Assembly: GCF_900116865.1 (NCBI RefSeq)
Contig: NZ_FPCD01000008.1
Location: forward strand, 1-64,000
Direction of reading: 5' to 3'
Length of the DNA stretch: 64,000 bases
DNA from: Butyrivibrio sp. M55
GTDB taxonomy: Bacteria; Bacillota; Clostridia; Lachnospirales; Lachnospiraceae
A program made the translations under genes and the position numbers. The notes below the pieces were generated by a model. It did not search any database, had not been told where the DNA came from, and worked only from the letters and a program-made list of their open reading frames with translations. Below are positions 55,948-64,000 of the stretch, piece after piece (within the stretch, counting starts at the first letter, position 1; each line of letters starts with the position of its first letter).

Positions 55948-55999
55948 TTATAAAATAAGCGCTCTCATAGGTCTGCATAAATCGGAGGACATAAAATAA

Positions 56000-57487
56000 A
56001 TGAGAGCAGGCGGGGTGTTAATGCCCATAACCAGCCTTTCCTCGCCACATGGCATCGGAAGCATGGGGAAGGAAGCATATGAATTTGTGGATTTTTTACG
56101 GGATGCGGGACAGACTTACTGGCAGCTCTTGCCAATCTGCCCTACAAGCTACGGCGACAGCCCGTATCAGAGTTTTTCCACATTTGCGGGTAATCCGTAT
56201 TTGATCGATCCGGAGAAGCTGATCGAAGACGGATATCTTTTCAGAAATGAACTTGACAGTATTGATTGGGAGACGACGCCTGACCGTGTGAATTATGAGG
56301 TCATGTATAAAAAGCGTTTCCCGATGCTGAAAAAGGCAGTAACGCGATTCTTGGAAAATCCCGAGAAGGAATATGAGAAGTTTATAGAGGATAACGGATT
56401 TTGGATTGAAGACTATGCATTGTTCATGGCGCTCAAGGATGCTCACGGCGGAAAGTCGTGGCAGATGTGGGAAGATTCTGTAAGACTGAGGGAAAAAGAT
56501 ACATTGGAACAGATGTGTCGGGAATACAGGCAGCAGATCGATTTTTGGAAGGCAGTGCAATATCTTTTCAAAAAACAATGGGATAAGCTTAAAGCATATG
56601 CCAACGAAAACGGTATTTTCCTTATCGGTGACCTGCCAATCTATGTAGCACTTGACAGTTCAGACGTCTGGTCAAGACCTTCCCAGTTTCAACTTGATAA
56701 AGATCTGATACCGACCGAAGTGGCAGGATGTCCGCCTGATGGTTTTTCTGCTGACGGACAGCTATGGGGCAACCCTCTGTTTGATTGGGATGCGATGAAA
56801 AAAGACGGCTACTCATGGTGGATAAAGAGAATCGAACATATCTTTTCTCTGTTCGATGTTCTAAGGATTGACCACTTCAGAGGATTTGCCGGATACTACG
56901 CGATTCCTTACAAGGATAAGAATGCAAGGAACGGCAGATGGAGAAAAGGGCCGGGCATGGATCTTTTTAAACATATTGAAAAGAAGCTTGGCCGCAGGAA
57001 GATTATTGCGGAGGATCTCGGATTCTTAACGCCCGATGTAAGGGAACTTTTGAAAGAATGCGGATATCCCGGAATGAAGGTGCTTGAGTTTGCGTTTGAC
57101 TCGAGAGACGGAGACGGGAATGATTACAGACCCTACCGTTATCCCGAAAAGTGCATAGCATATGTGGGAACACATGATAACGATACGGCTTGCGGATGGA
57201 TGAAGACTGCACCATACAAGGACCGCCGCATAGCCAAGGAATATCTTGGATTGTCGGGCCGGGAAGGCTATAACTGGGGAATGATGCGTGCTATCTGGGC
57301 AAGTAGGGCAGATACGGCTATCGTGACTTCTCAGGATCTTCTGGGACTTGGCAGCGAAGCGAGGATGAATATCCCTTCAACTGTAGGTAATAACTGGGTA
57401 TGGCGTGCTATGCCCGGCGTGTTTGACAAGCAGCTTGCGAAAAAAATCCGCGGAAAAATGGAAATTTATGCGAGACTGCCTCAATAA
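56000..57487 (+). CDS. malQ: 4-alpha-glucanotransferase (amylomaltase)
   Basis: A 495-residue GH77 enzyme that transfers glucan segments between maltodextrins. It has RAGGVLMPITSLSSPHGIG at the start, then RIDHFRGFAGYYAIP (catalytic Asp region), IAEDLGFLTPDV (acid Glu) and GTHDNDT (third acid). GGAGG lies 11 bases before the ATG. It feeds longer glucans to the phosphorylase encoded next. Confidence 0.95.
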   Translation: MRAGGVLMPITSLSSPHGIGSMGKEAYEFVDFLRDAGQTYWQLLPICPTSYGDSPYQSFSTFAGNPYLIDPEKLIEDGYLFRNELDSIDWETTPDRVNYEVMYKKRFPMLKKAVTRFLENPEKEYEKFIEDNGFWIEDYALFMALKDAHGGKSWQMWEDSVRLREKDTLEQMCREYRQQIDFWKAVQYLFKKQWDKLKAYANENGIFLIGDLPIYVALDSSDVWSRPSQFQLDKDLIPTEVAGCPPDGFSADGQLWGNPLFDWDAMKKDGYSWWIKRIEHIFSLFDVLRIDHFRGFAGYYAIPYKDKNARNGRWRKGPGMDLFKHIEKKLGRRKIIAEDLGFLTPDVRELLKECGYPGMKVLEFAFDSRDGDGNDYRPYRYPEKCIAYVGTHDNDTACGWMKTAPYKDRRIAKEYLGLSGREGYNWGMMRAIWASRADTAIVTSQDLLGLGSEARMNIPSTVGNNWVWRAMPGVFDKQLAKKIRGKMEIYARLPQ

Positions 57488-57505
57488 GAAAAGGAGAATG
57501 GACCT

Positions 57506-59761
57506 TTGAATACAAAAAAACTGACAGATTATACCGGAAAGGCTCTTTGCGAGTGCTCTGTATCGGAACTTTATAATGCGCTTTTACTTATGACGCAGGA
57601 AGCTGCAGAGCATAAGGGTTATCATAACGGAAAAAAGAAACTTTACTATATTTCTGCCGAGTTTTTGATCGGTAAACTCTTATCCAATAACCTGATCAAT
57701 CTTGGACTTTATGACGAGGTGAAAAAGGAACTTGCTGAAGCGGGCATAGATATCGCTGAGCTTGAAGAATGTGAGTACGAGCCGTCTCTCGGAAACGGAG
57801 GACTCGGAAGACTTGCGGCATGCTTTATTGATAGCTGTGCAACCCTCGGACTTCCTGCAGACGGTGTGGGACTTGCTTATCACTGCGGATTGTTCCGCCA
57901 GGTCTTTGCCGATAATAAGCAGGAAGAAAAGCCCGATGAGTGGCTTAAATGGGGAAAAGAAAGTTGGATGAGAAAGACCGATAAGCGCTACGAGATTGCG
58001 CTCGGCGACTTTACAGTTACAAGTGTAATGTACGAGATCGCCGTGACGGGATATGATACAGGCTGTTGCAGATTAAGGCTCTTTGATATCGATTCTGTGG
58101 ATGACCGCGTTATCGGACAGGGCATATCTTTTGACAAACAGAAGTTTAAAAAGAATCTGACACTGTTCCTCTATCCCGATGACAGTGATGACTATGGAAG
58201 AATCCTTCGAATTTATCAGGAGTATTTCATGGTAAGCAATGCGGCACAACTCCTCCTCAACGAGTGCATGGAGCGTGGAAGTAATCTTCACGACCTTGCC
58301 GATTATGCCGCAGTGCAGATAAATGATACTCACCCTTCCATGGTCATCCCTGAACTTATAAGACTTCTGGAAGAAAAGGGAATAGATGAAGATGAGGCGG
58401 TTAAGATCGTTACCGATGTGTGCGGTTATACCAACCATACGATACTTGCAGAGGCGCTTGAGACCTGGCCTCGCGAGTTCCTCGAACAGGCTGTGCCTTT
58501 TCTTTTACCCATTATTGACAGACTTGATCAGCGCGTAAAAAAGGCCTACAAAGATCCTACAGTTTGGATAAGTGACAAGGACGGCAATGTTCATATGGCA
58601 CATATGGATATTCACTTCTCACATTCAACAAACGGTGTGGCTGCGCTTCATACAGAGATTTTGAAAAACAGTGAGCTTAAGGCTTTCTATGATATATATC
58701 CCGAGAAGTTCAACAATAAGACCAACGGAATTACCTTCAGACGCTGGCTTTTGTCCTGTAACCCCGAGCTTGCGGATCTTATCACGAAGCGTCTTGGAAA
58801 CGACTGGGTAAAGGATGCGGAGAAACTTAAGGCACTTAAGGACTTCTCTGATGATGAAGTATTTCTTGTATCACTTGCTGATATTAAGAAGAATAATAAA
58901 GAGCGCTTTGCAAATTGGCTTGAGCTTTATCAGGGAACAAAAATCGATCCCGATTCGATATTTGATGTGCAGTCAAAGAGACTTCATGAGTATAAGAGGC
59001 AGCAGCTTAACCTTTTGTGGATCATCCATACTTTGCAGGAAATCAGAAAAGGCAAGGTTCCCGCGCACAAGATCACATGTATCTTCGGAGCCAAGGCAGC
59101 GCCTGCATATACAATAGCCAAGGATATCATTCATGCAATCCTTTGTCTTTCCGAGATTATTGCAAAAGACGAGAAGGCAAGCAAATATCTTCAGGTTGTA
59201 ATGATCGAGAACTACAATGTTACGGCGGCTGAAAAGCTCATTCCTGCCTGTGATATCTCAGAGCAGATCTCACTTGCTTCAAAGGAAGCTTCGGGAACCG
59301 GCAATATGAAGTTCATGTTAAACGGAGCGGTGACTCTGGGAACAATGGATGGTGCGAATGTTGAGATCGCAGATCTTGTAGGAAAAGATAATATCTTTAC
59401 CTTCGGACTTTCTTCGGACGAAGTTATTAAGCACTATGAGAAAGCTGATTACGTTGCCAAGGATTATTACGAAAAAGACCCTGCTTTGAAAGAGGCTGTG
59501 GACTTCCTGACCGGCAAGGAGATGCTTGCTGTCGGTGATAAGAAGAATCTGACAAGACTTTACAAAGAGCTTGTCGGAAAAGACTGGTTCATGACATTCC
59601 CTGATTTTAAGGATTATTGCAAGGTTAAGAGCAAGGTACTTAAGGCATATGCGGATGAAAAGAACTGGCGCAAGATGACACTTGCAAATATCGCAAATGC
59701 AGGATTCTTCTCATCAGACAGAACAATAGGGCAGTACAATGACGAGATCTGGCATCTGTAA
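57506..59761 (+). CDS. glgP: Glycogen/maltodextrin phosphorylase
   Basis: A 751-residue GT35 phosphorylase releasing glucose 1-phosphate. Signs: SLGNGGLGRLAACFIDS near residue 92, QINDTHPSM, the FDVQSKRLHEYKRQ segment, and KEASGTGNMKFMLNGAVTLGT with the pyridoxal-phosphate Lys. The start codon is TTG (57506) with AAGGAG nine bases upstream; the nearby ATG stops after three codons. It is 18 bases after malQ. A terminator follows. Confidence 0.95.
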   Translation: MNTKKLTDYTGKALCECSVSELYNALLLMTQEAAEHKGYHNGKKKLYYISAEFLIGKLLSNNLINLGLYDEVKKELAEAGIDIAELEECEYEPSLGNGGLGRLAACFIDSCATLGLPADGVGLAYHCGLFRQVFADNKQEEKPDEWLKWGKESWMRKTDKRYEIALGDFTVTSVMYEIAVTGYDTGCCRLRLFDIDSVDDRVIGQGISFDKQKFKKNLTLFLYPDDSDDYGRILRIYQEYFMVSNAAQLLLNECMERGSNLHDLADYAAVQINDTHPSMVIPELIRLLEEKGIDEDEAVKIVTDVCGYTNHTILAEALETWPREFLEQAVPFLLPIIDRLDQRVKKAYKDPTVWISDKDGNVHMAHMDIHFSHSTNGVAALHTEILKNSELKAFYDIYPEKFNNKTNGITFRRWLLSCNPELADLITKRLGNDWVKDAEKLKALKDFSDDEVFLVSLADIKKNNKERFANWLELYQGTKIDPDSIFDVQSKRLHEYKRQQLNLLWIIHTLQEIRKGKVPAHKITCIFGAKAAPAYTIAKDIIHAILCLSEIIAKDEKASKYLQVVMIENYNVTAAEKLIPACDISEQISLASKEASGTGNMKFMLNGAVTLGTMDGANVEIADLVGKDNIFTFGLSSDEVIKHYEKADYVAKDYYEKDPALKEAVDFLTGKEMLAVGDKKNLTRLYKELVGKDWFMTFPDFKDYCKVKSKVLKAYADEKNWRKMTLANIANAGFFSSDRTIGQYNDEIWHL

Positions 59762-59782
59762 ATAAATAGATAAGTATATGAA

Positions 59783-59818
59783 AGAGGCAATAGTAAATGG
59801 ACTGTTGCTTCTTTTTTT
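59783..59818 (+). terminator. Terminator of the maltodextrin operon
   Basis: AGAGGCAATAGT and ACTGTTGCTTCT pair with a few wobbles around a short loop, followed by seven Ts. Confidence 0.8.
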
Positions 59819-59936
59819 ATGCAAGCAAATCTCTTAGATGATATAATGTTAATAGATGTGCCAAATAACATTGGTTAAGGCTTGAATTCTGGGGCACCTT
59901 CTTATAAAAGATTATCGGAAAGAGGTAGGAAGCGGG

Positions 59937-61580
59937 ATGTCAGGAGGAGTGTACGATACAATCAACAGGATTTTCGATACCTTTGCGGTAACGTCGAGAA
60001 GCCGATATGTATATGTCTATGACATGGCAAAAAATATCTCGAGGTGGTCACTTAACGCTGTTGATTACTTCGGGCTTACAAGCGAGTATATTTATAATGC
60101 ATCGGCTGTGTGGGAGAGCAAGATTCACCCTGATGACAGAGAAAAGTATAACGAGTATCTCAAGCAGGTTTTTGTCGGTGTTAAGCTTGATCCCAATTTT
60201 GAATACAGGGCAAGGAACAAAAACGGTGAGTACGTTGCGTGCTCATGCAGGGGCGTCGTAATAAAAGACTATGTCGGAAAGCCCTCTTTTTACGCATGTT
60301 CTATAACAAACAAAGGAATAATAAACAACAACGATCCGATAACTCTTTTGCCCAACCAGTATGAAATGTTGAACGACATGAGAAGTCTTAAGAATAGTAA
60401 AAAGACCTATGCCGTTCTTATGATCAATTTCATCGACTTTGGTGATGTCAACAGGCGTTACGGATATATGACCGGTAACAGCGTGCTCAGGGCGCTTGCG
60501 ACTAAGCTTGCGACGGACGGCGCACCGGTAGGAAAGGCATACAGAGGCGAGGGAACGATCCTTGCGCTTATCAGCGAGAACATAGATCTTGAGCCGCTTA
60601 AAAGACTCTTTATGAGGCTTAAGACTTATTCAAGAGAAGGTATAATGGTCGAAGGAAAGCGCGTTGTCAATGAACTTGGCGGCGGCATAATAATCGCGAC
60701 CGATTTTGATATAGACGAGCATTCGATTTATACGAGCGCGAAGTATGCGCTTAATTATTCCAAGACGCAGAAGCACGGAAATCTTATGGTTTTCCAGAAC
60801 GATACGGCGGAAAGCAATAAGAGTAACATGGCTCTTGTAAATGAAGTAAGAAACAGCGTCATAAACGGATATCACGGCTTCTATCTTGAGTATCAGCCGA
60901 TTTTTTCGGTTACCGACAATCAGCTTGTGGGAATGGAAGTGTTCGTAAGATGGGAAAAAGAACCTTTCGGCTCGGTTTCGCCATCGGAGTTCATCCCGTG
61001 GCTTGAGCAGGACCCTGTTTTCTATGCGCTTGGAAACTGGATTCTTGAGACGGCGCTCGGAGAGGCACTTGAGATAAAGAGAAGTCAAAAGGATTTTTAC
61101 CTCAGTGTAAACCTTGCATTTATGCAGCTTGAAAGATCCGAGTTTAGAACAGTTCTTTTGGAAATCCTAAGAAGAACGGGATATCCGGCAACAGGCCTGT
61201 GCCTTGAGCTTACAAACAGCAGCAGTCAGCTTGGAATGGAACATCTAAAGAGCCAGATAGAATTCCTTAAGTCATGCGGACTTAAGATAGGACTTGATGC
61301 GTCAGACTTTGCGGCAATGGATCTTGTAAGGCATCTGCCGATAGACCTTATCAATCTCGTTCCTTCAATGACGGCGGGAATGGAAAACAATATTACTTCC
61401 AAGTACATGGTGGAAGCCGTTACTTCTTTTGCCCACAGACTTAATATAAGAACGTGTTTCACAGGCATAGAGGATGAGGAGACGCTTAAGATTGCCAAGC
61501 AGTATCCAATCTCTGATATGATGGGATATTATTTCGGACATCCGTGCAGGATAGAGGAGTTTAAGAAAGAGTACCTTTGA
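59937..61580 (+). CDS. PAS-GGDEF-EAL protein with degenerate catalytic motifs
   Basis: A 547-residue cytoplasmic protein. A PAS-like domain spans about residues 20-125 (WESKIHPDDREKYNEYLK, RARNKNGEYV). The GGDEF-like domain (150-290) has RGEGT where GGDEF belongs. The EAL-like domain (300-545) has EVF for EAL, ELTNS for ELTES, and SDFAAMD and LINLV where the metal-binding and Lys motifs normally lie. Both enzymatic activities are therefore unlikely; it may instead bind a nucleotide or a partner protein. AGAGGTAGGA lies before the ATG. Confidence 0.85.
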   Translation: MSGGVYDTINRIFDTFAVTSRSRYVYVYDMAKNISRWSLNAVDYFGLTSEYIYNASAVWESKIHPDDREKYNEYLKQVFVGVKLDPNFEYRARNKNGEYVACSCRGVVIKDYVGKPSFYACSITNKGIINNNDPITLLPNQYEMLNDMRSLKNSKKTYAVLMINFIDFGDVNRRYGYMTGNSVLRALATKLATDGAPVGKAYRGEGTILALISENIDLEPLKRLFMRLKTYSREGIMVEGKRVVNELGGGIIIATDFDIDEHSIYTSAKYALNYSKTQKHGNLMVFQNDTAESNKSNMALVNEVRNSVINGYHGFYLEYQPIFSVTDNQLVGMEVFVRWEKEPFGSVSPSEFIPWLEQDPVFYALGNWILETALGEALEIKRSQKDFYLSVNLAFMQLERSEFRTVLLEILRRTGYPATGLCLELTNSSSQLGMEHLKSQIEFLKSCGLKIGLDASDFAAMDLVRHLPIDLINLVPSMTAGMENNITSKYMVEAVTSFAHRLNIRTCFTGIEDEETLKIAKQYPISDMMGYYFGHPCRIEEFKKEYL

Positions 61581-61627
61581 TATAATTGCAGATAGTGAGC
61601 ATAGATTGGAATTAAGAAAGGATTACG

Positions 61628-62365
61628 ATGAGCAGAACCTTTCGTTATATTCAAAATGATGATGTTCTTAAGTCTTTCATAAAGTTTAGGGATACCATTC
61701 TGATTGAAAGACCGGTGGTTATTGCGCGTCACGGAGACTACAGCCTTACTATGACAAGAGTTTCCGACAATTCACTTAAGCTTACTATTGTTAATACGGA
61801 AAAGAAAAAGAAAGTTTTCAGCAGGACTTACGATGTAGATAAGACTACAGATGCGCTTGTTTCCAGGGGAACGAGGCATGCTTGCCAGAAGATGGCTGAG
61901 CTTAGCGATGAAGAGGTTGACAGAAAAAGGCTCCAGATCTGGAAATGGTATGTACTTGACTGGCAGGAAGAGAACATCGATAAGGACGGCGAAATCCTGA
62001 AAGCTGAGATTACCTGGGAGGATTATGTCGATAAGACCAAGAACGACGTGCTTGATATCGAGGCTTTTCTCCACGGTGATTATCTGAACCTCGGAAATAC
62101 GCTGATGCTTATAGAAAAGTATATGCCGGATGCCGGACATCGCGATATGTTCAGGAAATTCGCAATTGAAGACATTATGGAGATGACGAGCGAAGATACT
62201 AAGGACAAGTCGATCGCGGAGGCTGAAAACAGGGTTCAGGCAGAAGAAGTCAAAAAGCACACTTATCAATTTACGGTAAGTGTCGAAGCTACGGACAAAG
62301 AGCACGCAAGACAGGCGCTGTTATTCTATCTTGCGGGAGATGAGAGAATAAAAGTACAAAAATAA
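61628..62365 (+). CDS. Hypothetical protein
   Basis: A 245-residue soluble protein, charged, without signal peptide. N-terminal part alpha/beta (VVIARHGDYSLTMTRVSDN), middle helical, and a short C-terminal beta segment (TYQFTVSVEATDKEHARQALLFYLAG). AAAGGATT precedes the ATG. It follows the degenerate GGDEF-EAL gene by 47 bases. Family not recognised. Confidence 0.6.
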   Translation: MSRTFRYIQNDDVLKSFIKFRDTILIERPVVIARHGDYSLTMTRVSDNSLKLTIVNTEKKKKVFSRTYDVDKTTDALVSRGTRHACQKMAELSDEEVDRKRLQIWKWYVLDWQEENIDKDGEILKAEITWEDYVDKTKNDVLDIEAFLHGDYLNLGNTLMLIEKYMPDAGHRDMFRKFAIEDIMEMTSEDTKDKSIAEAENRVQAEEVKKHTYQFTVSVEATDKEHARQALLFYLAGDERIKVQK

Positions 62366-62409
62366 AGCACCAACCTTTTCATAATAAAAGATTGATGCTT
62401 TCTTTATTT
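62364..62409. terminator. Bidirectional terminator between convergent genes
   Basis: AAAGCA pairs with TGCTTT and CTTTT with AAAAG inside, with T-rich sequence on both strands. It separates the 61628 gene from the minus-strand gene at 62423. Confidence 0.65.
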
Positions 62410-62422
62410 GGAACTGAACTAA

Positions 62423-62668
62423 TCACCTGATTTTAACGAACGCTAATGCTTTTTTCTCTGTATTATTCTCCTTCCTGTGGATAAGCTCCGTTGTATGTAC
62501 GGTGTACTCTGAAGTGTATTCTTCATCCGATACATTTCCGGCTCCCATCATATCGAGTGCTTTGAATTTGCCGTAGGAAAGGTTCTGCTCTTTTGCCTTA
62601 ATTGCATCTGCCATGATCTCGATGCAACTTTGGCTGATGTTATTTTTGGCCTTAGCTGAACGTCTCAT
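62423..62668 (-). CDS. Small hypothetical protein
   Basis: An 81-residue basic protein with a helical first half (ISQSCIEIMADAIKAKEQNLSYGKFKALDMMG) and a polar second half. A strong GAGGAGG precedes the ATG on the minus strand, which supports a real gene. No membrane helix or known motif. Confidence 0.55.
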   Translation of the reverse strand: MRRSAKAKNNISQSCIEIMADAIKAKEQNLSYGKFKALDMMGAGNVSDEEYTSEYTVHTTELIHRKENNTEKKALAFVKIR

Positions 62669-63016
62669 TTTTTTTCCTCCTCATCTCATAAGAAATATTC
62701 AATTCATAAGAAATAAAATTACTAAATGATTTGCTTGTAAATTAATAGGCCCCTCAACCTATTGTGGTTTTATTACAAGATTTCATTCAATGAATACATT
62801 ATATACTATTTATCATAGAAATAATAGTGATATTTAGCCACTTTAACCCGTTAAAATATAAAAATTTTATGAAATTATCTTTCTGTTTCACGTAAGGAAA
62901 ACGACGCTTACACAAAATAGAGTGTTTTTGCACCTGCTTGCATTTAATTTTAAATTGTTTACAATATAATGTGATTCGAAGTTTTTTGTTTTTATTAGGT
63001 TGATTATGAGGTTTAT
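62669..63016. other. A/T-rich intergenic region, no gene seen
   Basis: About 350 bases between divergent genes, very A/T-rich. It contains start signals for both sides, but no convincing hairpin, repeat, RNA gene or single clear promoter was recognised. Confidence 0.5.
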
Positions 63017-63859
63017 ATGAAGAATATAGTAGAGAACAAGCAGTTTGACGAGGAGAGAGCTCTTTATAATCTCACAGATGCAGAGGTTAGGAATTGTAGA
63101 TTCGAAGGCCCTGCAGACGGCGAGTCTGCGCTTAAAGAGGCAAGGGATATAAAGGTGGAAGAGTGCAGTTTTTCCCTAAGATATCCGCTTTGGCACGTGA
63201 CGAACTTTGAGATTGAGAAGTCTTCGATGAATGAATTTACGAGGGCAGCTCTCTGGTACGATCAAAACGGAAAGATAAAGGATTCCAAGCTTGGCGGTAT
63301 TAAGGCGCTTAGAGAGTGCAAGGACATTGTAATAGAGAACAGCGATATCGTGTCCGAAGAGTTTGGATGGAAGTGTGATAACATCACGCTTAAAGATACG
63401 AAAGTTGAGGCGATGTATCTGTTCCTTGACAGCAAGAACCTGAAACTTGATAATGTCGAGATGAAGGGCAAATACTCTTTTCAATATGTTGAAAACATGG
63501 AAATATCAAATTGCAACTTTGATACCAAGGATGCTTTCTGGCACACCAAGAACGTTACGGTAAGAGACAGCATCGTTAAGGGTGAGTACCTTGCGTGGTA
63601 TTCGGAAGGACTTACACTTATTAACTGCAAGATAATAGGAACGCAGCCGCTTTGCTACTGCAAGGACCTTAAGCTTATCGATTGTACAATGGAAGGCTGC
63701 GATCTTTCTTTTGAATATTCGGATGTAGAAGCGAGTATAATAGGTAGCATAGATTCAGTCAAGAACCCGAGATCGGGCAAAATAACAGCAGATGCCGTCG
63801 GTGAGATCATCACGGAGGCACCTGTAATAGAATGCAGCGGAGAGGTTATCATAAGATGA
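63017..63859 (+). CDS. DUF3737-type parallel beta-helix protein
   Basis: A 280-residue protein made of repeats of about 20 residues of the type xxCxFxxxxxLWxxxN (CRFEG, CSFSLRYPLWHVTN, CNFDTKDAFWHTKN, CKIIGTQPLCYCKD, CTMEGCDLSFEYSD), which fold as a right-handed parallel beta-helix. This pattern matches the DUF3737 family, whose function is unknown; there is no signal peptide. Its stop overlaps the start of the patatin-like gene (ATGA), so the two are coupled. Confidence 0.85.
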   Translation: MKNIVENKQFDEERALYNLTDAEVRNCRFEGPADGESALKEARDIKVEECSFSLRYPLWHVTNFEIEKSSMNEFTRAALWYDQNGKIKDSKLGGIKALRECKDIVIENSDIVSEEFGWKCDNITLKDTKVEAMYLFLDSKNLKLDNVEMKGKYSFQYVENMEISNCNFDTKDAFWHTKNVTVRDSIVKGEYLAWYSEGLTLINCKIIGTQPLCYCKDLKLIDCTMEGCDLSFEYSDVEASIIGSIDSVKNPRSGKITADAVGEIITEAPVIECSGEVIIR

Positions 63860-64000
63860 AAAAAGGGCTTGTTTTGGAAGGCGGAGCAATGAGAGGCATG
63901 TTCACTTGCGGCGTGCTTGATGTTTTTCTTGAAGAGGGGATAGAGTTTGACGGAGCCGTGGGAGTTTCCGCGGGAGCTACGTTTGGCTGTAATATCAAGT
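63856..64000 (+). CDS. Patatin-like phospholipase, N-terminal part (cut by window edge)
   Basis: 48 codons are visible. LVLEGGAMRGMFTCGVLD is the oxyanion-hole motif and GVSAGATFG contains the nucleophile elbow GxSxG. These are the first two motifs of bacterial patatin-like phospholipases; the catalytic Asp lies past the window edge. It overlaps the DUF3737 gene by four bases. Confidence 0.85.
   Translation, partial: MKKGLVLEGGAMRGMFTCGVLDVFLEEGIEFDGAVGVSAGATFGCNIK

Noticed and set aside
1..64000. tRNA, rRNA genes and CRISPR arrays
   Set aside because: No cloverleaf-type sequence, rRNA segment or regularly spaced short repeats were seen on reading the window; a dedicated scan could still find a missed tRNA.

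Overview
The window looks like a chromosomal segment of a motile, carbohydrate-degrading Lachnospiraceae bacterium, most likely Butyrivibrio or a close relative. The basis is the moderately AT-rich sequence, Gram-positive-type genes (class III fructose-1,6-bisphosphatase, BlaR1/BlaI sensors, LXG-type toxin cassette), a CheY, a pseudopilin cluster with a DUF4860 protein, and a maltodextrin operon. The genus is an inference. No rRNA, tRNA, CRISPR array or prophage was seen.

Layout. 0-6.6 kb: edge of an IS91-like transposase, a secreted VanW-domain protein, a heterodimeric multidrug-type ABC exporter, a small membrane protein, and two ~200-bp palindromic elements sharing an apical core; beside the second lies a remnant of an Rpn-type nuclease/transposase gene. 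6.6-14.7 kb: recQ, then an array of three BlaR1-like M56 metallopeptidase sensors (the third frameshifted) around a BlaI repressor and a lipoprotein homologous to the sensor domain of the first BlaR1; a third long palindrome follows. 14.7-20.8 kb (minus strand): cheY, a type II secretion/type IV pilus-like operon (GGDEF protein, transglutaminase lipoprotein, GspF, pseudopilins), and a PHP-family histidinol phosphatase. 21-24.2 kb: gap-pgk-tpiA. 24.4-27.3 kb: an LXG-type toxin cassette with two small partners and a probable immunity gene. 27.6-32.3 kb: a nitrogenase-like component 1 pair without a NifH-like reductase, then a dxs-like gene. 32.5-43.6 kb: PH-domain protein, HD-GYP phosphodiesterase, shikimate-kinase-like protein, SNF2 helicase, a ~700-bp imperfect palindrome, DHH phosphoesterase, endonuclease III, class III FBPase. 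43.8-48.9 kb: a microprotein ending in a FliM-type CheY-binding motif, a flavodoxin and two large lipoproteins. 49-59.8 kb: leuS and an ABC importer-LacI-malQ-glgP operon. 59.9-64 kb: a degenerate GGDEF-EAL protein, two uncharacterised proteins, DUF3737 and the start of a patatin-like phospholipase.

How genes work together. Maltodextrin is imported by the 51.7-54.9 kb ABC system (its ATPase is not in the window) and processed by MalQ and GlgP; GapA, Pgk, TpiA and FBPase III serve glycolysis and gluconeogenesis. The BlaR1/BlaI block looks like a multi-sensor envelope-stress circuit that has replaced the penicillin-binding sensor with other domains and has no linked beta-lactamase. Several proteins relate to c-di-GMP (GGDEF, HD-GYP, GGDEF-EAL), some with degraded motifs.

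Most unusual content. Long intergenic palindromes, above all the mosaic hairpin at 38460-39157, in which perfectly complementary blocks alternate with unrelated bubbles; two ~200-bp palindromes with one shared core but diverged, still self-complementary arms; a smaller two-hairpin repeat with compensatory changes that follows stop codons; the BlaR1 array; and the FliM-peptide microprotein. All assignments rest on reading motifs by eye; no searches were run.
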